Shown in pieces: positions 36,834 to 45,277 of a stretch of 64,000 nucleotides of DNA; position 1 is the first letter of the stretch; each line of letters begins with the position of its first letter. The translations under genes were made by a program, and so were the position numbers. A model generated the notes under the pieces. The model did not search any database and was not told the DNA's origin. It was given only the letters and a program-made list of their open reading frames with translations. Source of the DNA: Halanaerobium saccharolyticum subsp. saccharolyticum DSM 6643 (GTDB lineage Bacteria > Bacillota > Halanaerobiia > Halanaerobiales > Halanaerobiaceae); NCBI RefSeq assembly GCF_000350165.1, contig NZ_CAUI01000023.1, positions 62,001 through 126,000 of the forward strand, written 5' to 3'.

Positions 36834-37766
36834 CTAATTGTTTAAATTCTTAAAAACCTGCTGTAAATCAGCTTCATTTTTATTGAAATCAATTAATTTT
36901 AATTTCTTTGAAACAAAAGCTGCTTTCTTAAAAAGATCTTGATTAATCTTTAATCTCAAAATTATAATTTCTGAATCCAAACTGTAATAATCAGCTTCTG
37001 TTAAAATTTTTTCCAAATATTTTTTCAGATCTGAATTTTTTATATTTTGATTGTTTATAAACTTAATTTCTAAATGTTTTTCTTTAAGATTATTTTTGAA
37101 AGCTGAAGGCTTATCAACTGCAATGACCCGGCCTTCATTGATAAATGCTACTCTATCACAAAGCCTATCAGCCTCTTCTAAATAATGAGTACTTAAAACT
37201 ACTGTCTTATCTTCTTTTTTGAAATCAAGAACCTTTTTTCTTATTATTTCTGCAGAAATTGGATCTAAACCACCGGTCGCCTCATCTAAAATTAAAATTT
37301 CGGGATCTGACAATAATGCTCGACAAATCATTAATCTTTTTTTCATACCTTTAGAAAAGTTTCTAACTTCTTTTTTTGAAACATCCTGGAGCTCAAATTC
37401 GGAAAGCAGCGCTTCAATTTTTTCATTATTTATATTATTAATTCCCGCAAATAATTTCAAATTATCCATTGCATTTAACCTAATATATAAATTACTTTCT
37501 TCAAAAACAACAGCAATTTTCTCTTTTATCCAAACAGGAATTCCTTTATTAATTTCTGCTCCCATAATTTCAACAGTTCCAGAATCAGAATTTAAAAGAC
37601 CGGTTAAAATCTTAATTGTAGTACTTTTACCTGCACCATTAGGACCCAAAAGACCCACAATTTCTCCTTTTTCAACCTGAAGATTAATCCCCTGTAAAGC
37701 TTTAAAACCTGAAAAACTTTTTTTTAGTTCACTTATATTGATTATTTTTTCATTCATTCTCATCAT
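36834..37766 (-). CDS. ABC exporter ATP-binding subunit
   Basis: A 310-residue ATPase of the ABC-2 (drug/lipid export) class. Walker A GPNGAGKSTT near 40, signature FSKGMKKRLMICRALLSDPE, Walker B EILILDEATGGLDP near 160 and the switch His in VLSTHYLEEADR near 195 are all present. A C-terminal ~80-residue tail follows. Nearby ATG codons at 37766, 37763 and 37757 leave the start uncertain. It overlaps the upstream secreted-protein gene by 17 bases and pairs with the permease at 38240. Confidence 0.93.
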   Translation of the reverse strand: MMRMNEKIINISELKKSFSGFKALQGINLQVEKGEIVGLLGPNGAGKSTTIKILTGLLNSDSGTVEIMGAEINKGIPVWIKEKIAVVFEESNLYIRLNAMDNLKLFAGINNINNEKIEALLSEFELQDVSKKEVRNFSKGMKKRLMICRALLSDPEILILDEATGGLDPISAEIIRKKVLDFKKEDKTVVLSTHYLEEADRLCDRVAFINEGRVIAVDKPSAFKNNLKEKHLEIKFINNQNIKNSDLKKYLEKILTEADYYSLDSEIIILRLKINQDLFKKAAFVSKKLKLIDFNKNEADLQQVFKNLNN

Positions 37767-38247
37767 CTCTATTTAAAGCTTTATCATCATCTAAAGCATT
37801 TTGATAATCCCAAAAAATTTGAAAATCATCATTAATTTTTCTCACATAAACCATCTTCTCAGAATTTTTTTCTCGACTACCAAAATGATTGAATTTTAAT
37901 AAATATTCCACCTGCAGCATATAATAATTTCCAAAATCTACTGCATAATCGAATTTATCTTTGACCTCCTTAAATTCAATTTCTTTAGCATCACCGACTT
38001 TAATATCAGTATATTCGAGATCATATTTTTCAAAATTTTCCTTTTGAAAATCCAAATAAATCTTTTTTTCCAGTTCTCTTTTTAATTCTGCTGCAAAATT
38101 ATTATACACTTCAGAAAAATTTTCTTCAGAATAGTTTTCATAAATATATTCTGTAAAAGCTTTAGGGCTGTCAAATCCTTCTGTCTGAGCCAAAGGTGAT
38201 AAGAATAATATAACAAATATAGTAAAAAATATAGTTTTTTTATTCAA
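37750..38247 (-). CDS. Secreted accessory protein of the ABC exporter, unknown
   Basis: A 165-residue protein with a signal peptide (TIFFTIFVILFLSPLAQT) and a mixed alpha/beta mature part (SPKAFTEYIYENYSEENFSE, then DFGNYYMLQVEYLLKF and DDFQIFWDYQNAL), shaped like an NTF2-like or lumazine-type ligand domain, though I do not recognise a family. TTG at 38250 or 38247 is used as start. It is translationally overlapped on both sides, by the permease (38240) and the ATPase, so it very likely works with them. Confidence 0.75.
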   Translation of the reverse strand: MNKKTIFFTIFVILFLSPLAQTEGFDSPKAFTEYIYENYSEENFSEVYNNFAAELKRELEKKIYLDFQKENFEKYDLEYTDIKVGDAKEIEFKEVKDKFDYAVDFGNYYMLQVEYLLKFNHFGSREKNSEKMVYVRKINDDFQIFWDYQNALDDDKALNRDDENE

Positions 38248-39301
38248 CAAGAGAATCAGCCTTTCTTATATAAAGCATAATAATTAAATAAAAAATAAAA
38301 GAAAATAATATTAAAGACGATATTTCCATAAATAAACTACTATTTTGACCTTGATAAACCAAAACTTTATCTAAAGCCTGATAAAGGTAATGAGTAGGAA
38401 AAAATAAAGCAAGTCTCTGAGTTAATGGAGAAACATCTGCTACTAAAGCTGGAAAAATAATTGGGAAATAAATAACTGTTGATATTGATCTAGCAGAAGA
38501 TTGACTATCAGTAAAAAGACTAATAATTAACCCCAAACCACTAAATACAAAAGATGCTATGGTAATTATTATAAAGGCTAAGAATAATCTTTTAAAGCTA
38601 ATTGCTAAAACTCCATTTAAAGACCCCATTAATATTGATGTGATTAAAGACAAAATCCAGGCAAATAAGGTTTTAGCTGCAATTATTTGATAAATATTTA
38701 CCTTAGTTACCAGCAAAGCAGCTAGTGTTTTGTTGTCTTTTTCTTCAGATAAAGAGGCAGAAATTAGCATTAGACCAATCATTGTAATTGTAACAGTTAA
38801 CCAAACTGGTAAAATAGAACTACTTACCTTAAAATCTGCAGCAGCTTGAAATTTAAAATCTGGGCCACTATCTATATTATGATATGTAGTTAATAAATCC
38901 GAAATATTTTCTTTTAAAATAAAAAAATTAACTGTATCTCTACTGTCTAAATAAATTTGATATTTTTTTTCTAAACTTTCTTGCCGTGGTTTATAATGTA
39001 TTACAGCATCAATACTACCAGCTGCTGTAGCAGACTTTCCAGCTTCTATATCTTGAAATTCCTGAATAGAAAAGTTTCTAAAATTTTGATTAATAAAACT
39101 TTGGAATTGTTCTGTATCCTGCCCACTAATCCCAAGTTCAAAATTTCTAATTAACTGTTGAGAGCTGACTAACGAAAACATTAAAGAAGCAAAAAGTGGT
39201 AGTAAAATTATCATAACTGCTGTTCTATTTTTAAGTGATTCTTTTAAATCTTTTTTTATTAATAAAAATATAATCTTTAGACTTTCTTTAAAATTTGACA
39301 T
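38240..39301 (-). CDS. ABC-2 type permease
   Basis: A 353-residue membrane component. An N-terminal helix (AVMIILLPLFASLMFSLV) is followed by a large extracellular domain of about 130 residues, then five hydrophobic segments (LPVWLTVTITMIGLMLISAS, ILSLITSILMGSL, IITIASFVFSGLGLIISLF and others). This is the NatB/YhaP-like layout. AGGAGAGTA precedes two ATG codons; the second at 39301 has better spacing. It is the first gene of the exporter set. Confidence 0.88.
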   Translation of the reverse strand: MSNFKESLKIIFLLIKKDLKESLKNRTAVMIILLPLFASLMFSLVSSQQLIRNFELGISGQDTEQFQSFINQNFRNFSIQEFQDIEAGKSATAAGSIDAVIHYKPRQESLEKKYQIYLDSRDTVNFFILKENISDLLTTYHNIDSGPDFKFQAAADFKVSSSILPVWLTVTITMIGLMLISASLSEEKDNKTLAALLVTKVNIYQIIAAKTLFAWILSLITSILMGSLNGVLAISFKRLFLAFIIITIASFVFSGLGLIISLFTDSQSSARSISTVIYFPIIFPALVADVSPLTQRLALFFPTHYLYQALDKVLVYQGQNSSLFMEISSLILFSFIFYLIIMLYIRKADSLVE

Positions 39302-39343
39302 CATTACTCTCCTATTAGTTTATATTTATTTTTCTGATTTTAT

Positions 39344-39377
39344 GAAAAATAAGGGAGAAATATAATATTCCTCCCTT
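39344..39377 (-). terminator. Terminator of the 23-residue gene
   Basis: On the minus strand AAGGGAG and CTCCCTT pair around a 13-base loop, then ATTTTTC. Confidence 0.65.
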
Positions 39378-39387
39378 AGATTTTTTC

Positions 39388-39459
39388 TTATGGAGCCATT
39401 CTATCAAAAAAGTAAACAAGGGCCCAAACTATTACTATAATCCCTACTATTTCTGCCAT
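39388..39459 (-). CDS. Membrane microprotein, 23 residues
   Basis: ATG at 39459 is preceded by AAAGGAGGTTTTTCTT, one of the best ribosome binding sites in the window. The product starts MAEIVGIIVIVWALVYFF and ends DRMAP: one hydrophobic helix of about 15 residues with acidic and basic ends. A terminator lies 11 bases after the stop. It stands between the divergent ABC permease and chrA genes. No homologue is recalled. Such single-helix peptides often bind membrane complexes, but no partner is shown. Confidence 0.65.
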   Translation of the reverse strand: MAEIVGIIVIVWALVYFFDRMAP

Positions 39460-39633
39460 AAGAAAAACCTCCTTTCAATTTCATAAATAATTAAAGTCTA
39501 TATATATCTATTCTCTAAAAAAATTTATTATCCTCTTTATTAAGGCCGTTTAATGGGATATTATCAATTATTTTACTTTTTTTAGCTATGCTTTTTCTAA
39601 TGTGTTATAATATTAGCGGAGGTTGAAACTACA

Positions 39634-40218
39634 GTGAAAAAAATAATTAAAATTTTCTTCATTTTTTTTAAAATTGGATCTTTTACTTTTGGGGGTGGCT
39701 ATGCAATGCTGCCAATTATAAAAAGAGAACTAGTTGATAATCTTGGCTGGATCCAAGAAAAAGACATTTATAATTATTACGCAATTGGTCAGAGTACACC
39801 TGGAATCATTGCAGTTAATACCGCCACAATGACTGGCTATAGCCTGCAGGGAGTTAAAGGTGCTCTAGCAGCAACTACTGGTTTTATTTTGCCTTCTCTT
39901 ATTATTATAACCTTTATTGCTTCATTTTTTAAGCGTTTTCAAGAAATTAGTATTTTTCAACACGCATTTACAGCTATCCAAATTGCTGTAGTTGCTTTAA
40001 TAATTGATATTGTTATAAAGATGTGGCAAAAATCTGATAAAAGTAAATTTAGTTTCCTTTTATTTATACTTGCATTTTTACTACTGGTTTTATTTGATAT
40101 ATCACCAGTGTTTGTTATCTTAGGTTCAGCAGCCGCCGGTGTTTTGATTCAATATTTACGTGGTAATTTACAAACCGCTTATGAAAATTATCAGAATCAA
40201 ATTAAGGAAAGTGATTAA
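39634..40218 (+). CDS. Chromate-transporter (ChrA) half protein, N-type
   Basis: A 194-residue membrane protein of the CHR family. It opens FFIFFKIGSFTFGGGYAMLPIIKRE, the family signature, then GWIQEKDIYNYYAIGQSTPGIIAVNTATMTGY, with about five hydrophobic stretches. Short CHR proteins come in pairs that form one transporter of chromate or another anion. GGAGG precedes a GTG start by 11 bases. It is followed two bases later by its partner. Confidence 0.85.
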   Translation: MKKIIKIFFIFFKIGSFTFGGGYAMLPIIKRELVDNLGWIQEKDIYNYYAIGQSTPGIIAVNTATMTGYSLQGVKGALAATTGFILPSLIIITFIASFFKRFQEISIFQHAFTAIQIAVVALIIDIVIKMWQKSDKSKFSFLLFILAFLLLVLFDISPVFVILGSAAAGVLIQYLRGNLQTAYENYQNQIKESD

Positions 40219-40220
40219 TT

Positions 40221-40784
40221 ATGATATATTTAATACTATTTTTAGAATTTTTCAAAGTAGGCCTTTTTGCTCTAGGTGGTGGCCTAGCAGCGCTTCCTTT
40301 TCTGCAGGATTTAATAGTAAAATATGGCTGGATGACTGCTGAAGAGTTATTAAATATGATTGCTGTCTCAGAATCAACTCCTGGAGCAATAGGGATTAAC
40401 ACTGCAACCTTCATCGGCTTTAATACTGCTGGTATTGCAGGAGGTGTCATAGCTACAATTGGACTCGCTGCTCCCTCAGTAATTATTATAATAATTATAG
40501 CTCATTATTTTCAAAAATTTAATCAGCATCCACTGGTTGAATCTGCCTTTAGTGGTATTAGACCTGCAGTAGCAGGATTAATTGCCTCTGCTGCTTTTGA
40601 ACTAGCAAGTGGTGGAATTTTTGACTTAAATAAACTTCAGTTAAATAATAATCTAAAAAATTTCTTTGATTATAAATCATTATTATTATTAATTATTATA
40701 CTTGTTTCTATCAGGAAATTCAAAAAACACCCGGTAATTTATATAGCAGCTGCAGCTATAATCGGAATTATTTTTGAATTTTAA
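40221..40784 (+). CDS. Chromate-transporter (ChrA) half protein, C-type
   Basis: A 187-residue partner of the preceding protein, with the same signatures: FFKVGLFALGGGLAALPFLQ and AVSESTPGAIGINTATFIGF, then hydrophobic segments. The duplicated half-size arrangement suggests a heterodimer in the membrane. AAGGAAAGTGATTAATT precedes the ATG. The substrate may not be chromate; many family members are of unknown specificity. Confidence 0.85.
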   Translation: MIYLILFLEFFKVGLFALGGGLAALPFLQDLIVKYGWMTAEELLNMIAVSESTPGAIGINTATFIGFNTAGIAGGVIATIGLAAPSVIIIIIIAHYFQKFNQHPLVESAFSGIRPAVAGLIASAAFELASGGIFDLNKLQLNNNLKNFFDYKSLLLLIIILVSIRKFKKHPVIYIAAAAIIGIIFEF

Positions 40785-40816
40785 TATCAAAATTAATTCT
40801 TATCACAACAAAAGGG

Positions 40817-40845
40817 TTGAAAATAATACTTTTTTATATTATAAT
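40817..40845 (+). promoter_or_regulatory. Promoter of the GntR-nagB operon
   Basis: TTGAAA (40817-40822), 17 bases, TATAAT (40840-40845), a near-consensus sigma-A promoter. Confidence 0.8.
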
Positions 40846-40857
40846 TGGTATAGTCCA
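40846..40857. promoter_or_regulatory. NagR/DasR-type operator
   Basis: TGGTATAGTCCA is an imperfect inverted repeat (TGG/CCA ends) matching the known NagR box shape. It abuts the -10 box, so binding would block initiation. Confidence 0.7.
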
Positions 40858-40889
40858 CATGTTGTATATTCCTTATCAGGAGGTAAAAT

Positions 40890-41621
40890 ATGAAAGAAAT
40901 TAATAAAAATAGCCCCCTACCACTTTATTATCAATTAAAAGAAAGCATTTTAAAAGCAATAAAAAACGAAGAAATTGTGGTTGGCGAAAAAATCCCCTCA
41001 GAGCGAGAACTAGCAGAATATCATAATATTAGCAGAATGACTGTCAAAAAGGCAGTTGATATCTTAGTCAATAATGATTATTTAATTAAAAAACAGGGTA
41101 GAGGAACTTTTGTTTCTAATTATAAAGAAAGTTACAGCATCTCACCCCTTTCAAGTTTTACTAAAGAAATGGAAAAAAAGGGATTAAACTACAAAAATAA
41201 AATTTTGGATTTTTCTAAAATTAAAGATAAAAAAATAGCTAAAAAACTTAATTTTAAAGAAAATGATGAATTTTTCAAATTTGAAAGATTGAGATTGATA
41301 GAAAATAAACCATTTTTACTAGAAAAAACTTATCTTTCAACTAAAAAAATTGCTAATCTAAAACAAGAAGACCTTAAAAATAATTCTCTTTTTAAACTTA
41401 TTAAAAACAAATATAATATTAAACTCAAAAATGCTGAAGCGGAAATTGAAGCAGTCATTTTAAATGATCAGGTTGCAAAAAAAATGAAAGTTAAAGAAGG
41501 AATGCTGGGCTTATATTTTGAACAAATAAGCAGGGATGAAAATGATGAAATTATAGAATATACTTCTGCTTATTATAGAAATGATAATTATAAATTTAAA
41601 TTTAAATTTGATTTAGAATAA
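40890..41621 (+). CDS. GntR/HutC-family regulator of amino-sugar use (NagR-like)
   Basis: A 243-residue repressor. The N-terminal winged helix-turn-helix reads SERELAEYHNISRMTVKKAV then LIKKQGRGTFVS near 60-75; the C-terminal UTRA domain (from about 95) binds a sugar phosphate. GGAGGTAAAAT precedes the ATG. Immediately downstream is nagB, and the promoter carries a NagR-type box, so glucosamine-6-phosphate or GlcNAc-6-phosphate is the likely inducer. nagA is not in the window. Confidence 0.9.
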   Translation: MKEINKNSPLPLYYQLKESILKAIKNEEIVVGEKIPSERELAEYHNISRMTVKKAVDILVNNDYLIKKQGRGTFVSNYKESYSISPLSSFTKEMEKKGLNYKNKILDFSKIKDKKIAKKLNFKENDEFFKFERLRLIENKPFLLEKTYLSTKKIANLKQEDLKNNSLFKLIKNKYNIKLKNAEAEIEAVILNDQVAKKMKVKEGMLGLYFEQISRDENDEIIEYTSAYYRNDNYKFKFKFDLE

Positions 41622-41663
41622 TAACAAAATTACTTGTTATGAAAATTAAAAGGATGTGTTAAA

Positions 41664-42434
41664 ATGAGAATTATTGTAGAAAAAGATTATCAAGCAATGA
41701 GCAAAAAAGCGGCCTTAATGGTTGCAAGTCAAATCACTTTAAAAACTGATAGTAATTTAGGTTTAGCAACAGGAGCTACTCCTCTAGCTATGTATGAGAA
41801 GTTAATTGAAATGTATAAACAAAATGAAGTTGATTTTAGTGAAGTCCAAAGTTTTAACCTTGATGAATACTGTGGACTAAAAGCAGAACATCCAAATAGC
41901 TATCACTATTATATGTACGATAACTTCTTTAACAAAATAAACATAAAAAAAGAAAATATTCATATTCCAGATGGAAGTGCAGAAGATTTTAATAAGGAAT
42001 GTAGAGATTACGAAGAATCTATCAAAAAAGAACGTGGAATCGATCTACAAATTCTAGGTATTGGATCAAATGGACATATAGGTTTCAATGAACCTGCTGA
42101 AAGCTTAAATGTAGCAACTGAGGTTGTAGATCTAACCGAGGAAACTATAGCAGCCAACAGCCGATATTTTGATAGCAAAGAAGAAGTACCTAAAAAAGCT
42201 ATTTCCATGGGGATGGCCACTATTTTAAAAGCTGATAGAATTGTACTGCTGGCAAGTGGAAAAAATAAAGCTGAGGCAATAAAAGATACTGTTAGTGGTA
42301 AAATTTCAACTAAAGTTCCAGCATCTTTACTTCAAACTCACCCTGAAATAACTGTTTTGCTTGATCAAGAAGCTGCTTCTTTAATCAGCAAAGAAGAACT
42401 ATCAGCTGATTGTCACTTCATAATTTGTGACTGA
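41664..42434 (+). CDS. nagB: Glucosamine-6-phosphate deaminase
   Basis: Converts glucosamine-6-phosphate to fructose-6-phosphate and ammonia. The 256 residues contain GLATGATPLAMYEKLIE near 32, FNLDEYCGL near 69 (catalytic Asp), GIGSNGHIGFNEPAE near 130 with the active-site His, and the lid-region ILKADRIVLLASGKNKA. AAAAGGATGTG precedes the ATG. Its 3' end overlaps the convergent DUF503 gene by 33 bases. Confidence 0.95.
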   Translation: MRIIVEKDYQAMSKKAALMVASQITLKTDSNLGLATGATPLAMYEKLIEMYKQNEVDFSEVQSFNLDEYCGLKAEHPNSYHYYMYDNFFNKINIKKENIHIPDGSAEDFNKECRDYEESIKKERGIDLQILGIGSNGHIGFNEPAESLNVATEVVDLTEETIAANSRYFDSKEEVPKKAISMGMATILKADRIVLLASGKNKAEAIKDTVSGKISTKVPASLLQTHPEITVLLDQEAASLISKEELSADCHFIICD

Positions 42435-42683
42435 AAATTCAGGAAAAGATTCAATAAAGTTTAGATATTTATCCATTCTACTCTGTAAATAATTATAGTC
42501 ATTTCCAACCACTGCTACCCCAATTACTGCAGTCTGAATATAATCTTGGGCATCTACTTCTGCTGCAGAAAAATCAAATTTATTTCTGCTTTTCTGCAGC
42601 AGACTTTTTATAATATTTCTTTTGTCTTTTAAAGTAGCCGCGCCAGGTAAATATAATTTTATTTCACAGCTTGCAATTAACAT
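42402..42683 (-). CDS. DUF503 (YlxP-like) protein
   Basis: A 93-residue protein of the DUF503 family, starting MLIASCEIKLYLPGAATLKD then KRNIIKSLLQKSRNKFDFSAAEV. YlxP-type proteins are linked by context to ribosome maturation in Bacillus. Here it is the last gene after mscS, and it overlaps the 3' end of nagB on the opposite strand. AAGGAGAATTAAAAG precedes the ATG. Confidence 0.88.
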   Translation of the reverse strand: MLIASCEIKLYLPGAATLKDKRNIIKSLLQKSRNKFDFSAAEVDAQDYIQTAVIGVAVVGNDYNYLQSRMDKYLNFIESFPEFSVTNYEVTIS

Positions 42684-42725
42684 CTTTTAATTCTCCTTAT
42701 TTAAGTTTTTGCTATTTTGATTCAA

Positions 42726-43838
42726 TTAACTTTTATTCTCTTCAAAATTCAACTCCTGAATATTTTTAAAATTACTATTTAAATTTTCTTTATTACCAAA
42801 ATGAATAGTTTGGGTTGGAAAAGCAAAATCAACTCCCAATTCTTCCATTTTTTCTTTTAATTTAAAATTAATTTCTTGTTGAATCCCCATATAAACCTTA
42901 TAATCACTATCTTTAACATAATAAACAACCTGAAATAGCAAACTAGATGCTGCAAATTCTGCAAAGTGAGCTCTATCAAATTCTGTTTTATCAATATTTT
43001 TAATAGTCTCTTCTATTATTCCGGGAACTTTTTTTAATTTACTCAATGGAGTATCATAGGTCAAACCAAAATTAAAATTAATTCTCCTTTGTTGCATTCT
43101 TTTGTAATTATTTATTCTGGAATTAACAAGATCTGTATTAGAAATTATAAGCTGTTCACCACTTAAACTTCTAATTCTTGTTGTTTTCACCCCAATATGC
43201 TCGATTGTTCCTCTATATTCTCCTGTAATAATAAAATCCCCTATATCAAAAGGTTTATCAAAAAATATTGTAAAATAATTAAATAAATCGGTTAAAATAC
43301 TTTGAGCAGCAAAGGCAATCGCAATACCACTAATTCCAAGACCAGTAACTAAACCTGTTATTTGTATATTTAGATTATCCATTACAAAAATTAAAGCAAT
43401 AGTCCAAATTAAAATTTTAATTAAAAATAAAGTAACATTTAAAACTTTAAGCTGTTCGTCATTTCTTTCTTTTTTTCCCCAATATTTTTTTATGCTATAA
43501 CTTATAATATCGCTCAATGATAAAACTACTAAAATCACAGTTAAAATCATTAAAAAATAATTAACAAAATTGTCAAGTTGGGATATAATTGTTAGCTGTC
43601 TGAAGGCAAAATAAATAGCTAACAAATATAGCAGCGGATAAATTCTCTTTTTTATTAACTTTTTTAAAAACTGAGAAAAAGATCTAGAAAATTTTTTAAT
43701 TAAGATATCCATTTTTTCTAATAAAAATTTATCGAAAAGTCTAATAGTAAAATAAACTATTATTAAAAAACTAAAAGCTAAAATATAGTTTTCTATACTA
43801 TTATTTAAAAATATTGTTGTTAATTCAACTTTCTGCAT
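42726..43838 (-). CDS. MscS-family mechanosensitive channel
   Basis: A 370-residue membrane channel that releases osmolytes on hypo-osmotic shock, important to a halophile. About four membrane segments lie in residues 15-185. The pore-lining TM3 region reads GLVTGLGISGIAIAFAAQSILTDLFN near 163-188, followed by the beta domain FDKPFDIGDFIITGEYRGTIEHIG. GGAGGGATTTTA precedes the ATG. It lies 26 bases after the diguanylate cyclase gene on the same strand. Confidence 0.92.
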   Translation of the reverse strand: MQKVELTTIFLNNSIENYILAFSFLIIVYFTIRLFDKFLLEKMDILIKKFSRSFSQFLKKLIKKRIYPLLYLLAIYFAFRQLTIISQLDNFVNYFLMILTVILVVLSLSDIISYSIKKYWGKKERNDEQLKVLNVTLFLIKILIWTIALIFVMDNLNIQITGLVTGLGISGIAIAFAAQSILTDLFNYFTIFFDKPFDIGDFIITGEYRGTIEHIGVKTTRIRSLSGEQLIISNTDLVNSRINNYKRMQQRRINFNFGLTYDTPLSKLKKVPGIIEETIKNIDKTEFDRAHFAEFAASSLLFQVVYYVKDSDYKVYMGIQQEINFKLKEKMEELGVDFAFPTQTIHFGNKENLNSNFKNIQELNFEENKS

Positions 43839-43864
43839 TAAAATCCCTCCTGAAAAATATTACA

Positions 43865-45277
43865 TTATCTATCTTTATTTTTCATTTTTTTCTTTTCTTC
43901 ATACATAGCACGATCAGCTTTATTAATTAATTGATCTAAACTCTTTTTATAATCAGAACTATATTCTGCTGATCCATGACTGACTGAAATTTCATAATCC
44001 TTATCATTAGATTTTGATAACTGTTTAAGCTTTTCTCTAACTCTATTCCATATTTTTTCAGCAGCTTCTTTATCACTCTGGGGTAATATTAAAAGAAATT
44101 CATCTCCGCCCAGTCTTACAACCATATCATTTCTTCTTAATGAATTCTGCATAACATTACTTACCTGCTGTAAAAGCTTATCTCCTTCTTGATGTCCAAA
44201 ATTATCATTAACTGATTTCAAATCATTAACATCAATAAAAATAACTGAAAGAGTAAAATTATTTGCTTCAGCTAAATTCATTTCCTCCTGTAAATAATCT
44301 AAACCAGCCCTTCTATTTAAAACCTCAGTTAATAAATCAGTAGATGCATATTTTCTTAAACGCTGCTCATTGTCTTTTCTCTCACTGATATCCCTGAAAA
44401 TAATCACCTTACCCTGATTTTCTACTACTTTTGCTGCAGAAAATTCTATTGGAATTGAATTGTTGTTTTTTGAGATTAAAATTGCTTCTTGATTATTAAT
44501 TTCTTCTTTTTTTTGAAAGAGAGAAGCTAAATCAATCTCAATATCCTCCTCAACAGCTGAGTTTTCTTCAGTTATCAACTCTAAATCATGACCATTATTT
44601 TTTTTTATGGAAACCTTAAAAATATCCCTACATTTTTTACCTTTAGCATCATCTAATGACCACCCCAGCATCTTCTCTGCTTTAGAATTCAAATAAACAA
44701 TATTATTCTTATAATCTGCTGTTATTACACCTTCTGCGATGCTGCTTAAAGTAACTCTATATTTTTCTTTCTCTGCTTTTAATTGCAAATTTTGTTTGTT
44801 CAATTGACGCTGCAAATTAACTAATTTGTTATTTAATCGGCTCATCTCATTATATATTTCTTCATCTTTAGCTGGTATGTTTTTATTTTTATTTTCTTTG
44901 ATGTTAGATCTTAAACTGTTAACATATTCATTATTAATTTTCATTAATTCTTCGTAATATTTAATCATATCTTCTGATTGATTGGCAGCTATTATAATAT
45001 TATCAGAATCAAGATTATTTAAAACTGTTAAAATATATGATTCAGTTTTTCCAATTAAATTAAGGTCCATTTCTCTTCCAAAAACCACATCATCTTTTTC
45101 AGCCTCTTCTAATAAAGAAAAGTATTTTTTTAAACTTCCTTCATCTATATAATTACTGAAATTCTTATTTTTTAAATTAAGCTTTTCTTTTAGTGAATTA
45201 AAAACTATTTCTTTTATTTGTCCTTCTTCATCAATTTTTAAAATAAGACCATGTGTTAATCTGTCTCTGCTAATCAT
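43865..45277 (-). CDS. PAS-GGDEF diguanylate cyclase
   Basis: A 470-residue cytosolic enzyme making cyclic di-GMP from two GTP. An N-terminal sensor-like part (about 1-100), a coiled coil (about 110-165, rich in Asn/Gln), a PAS domain (about 170-300, GVITADYKNNIVYLNSKAEKML) and a GGDEF domain. The active loop RLGGDEFLLILP near 405 is intact, with an RRND I-site five residues ahead, so product inhibition is expected. The start overlaps the stop of the CarH-like gene by four bases, implying coupled translation and a shared signal. Confidence 0.93.
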   Translation of the reverse strand: MISRDRLTHGLILKIDEEGQIKEIVFNSLKEKLNLKNKNFSNYIDEGSLKKYFSLLEEAEKDDVVFGREMDLNLIGKTESYILTVLNNLDSDNIIIAANQSEDMIKYYEELMKINNEYVNSLRSNIKENKNKNIPAKDEEIYNEMSRLNNKLVNLQRQLNKQNLQLKAEKEKYRVTLSSIAEGVITADYKNNIVYLNSKAEKMLGWSLDDAKGKKCRDIFKVSIKKNNGHDLELITEENSAVEEDIEIDLASLFQKKEEINNQEAILISKNNNSIPIEFSAAKVVENQGKVIIFRDISERKDNEQRLRKYASTDLLTEVLNRRAGLDYLQEEMNLAEANNFTLSVIFIDVNDLKSVNDNFGHQEGDKLLQQVSNVMQNSLRRNDMVVRLGGDEFLLILPQSDKEAAEKIWNRVREKLKQLSKSNDKDYEISVSHGSAEYSSDYKKSLDQLINKADRAMYEEKKKMKNKDR

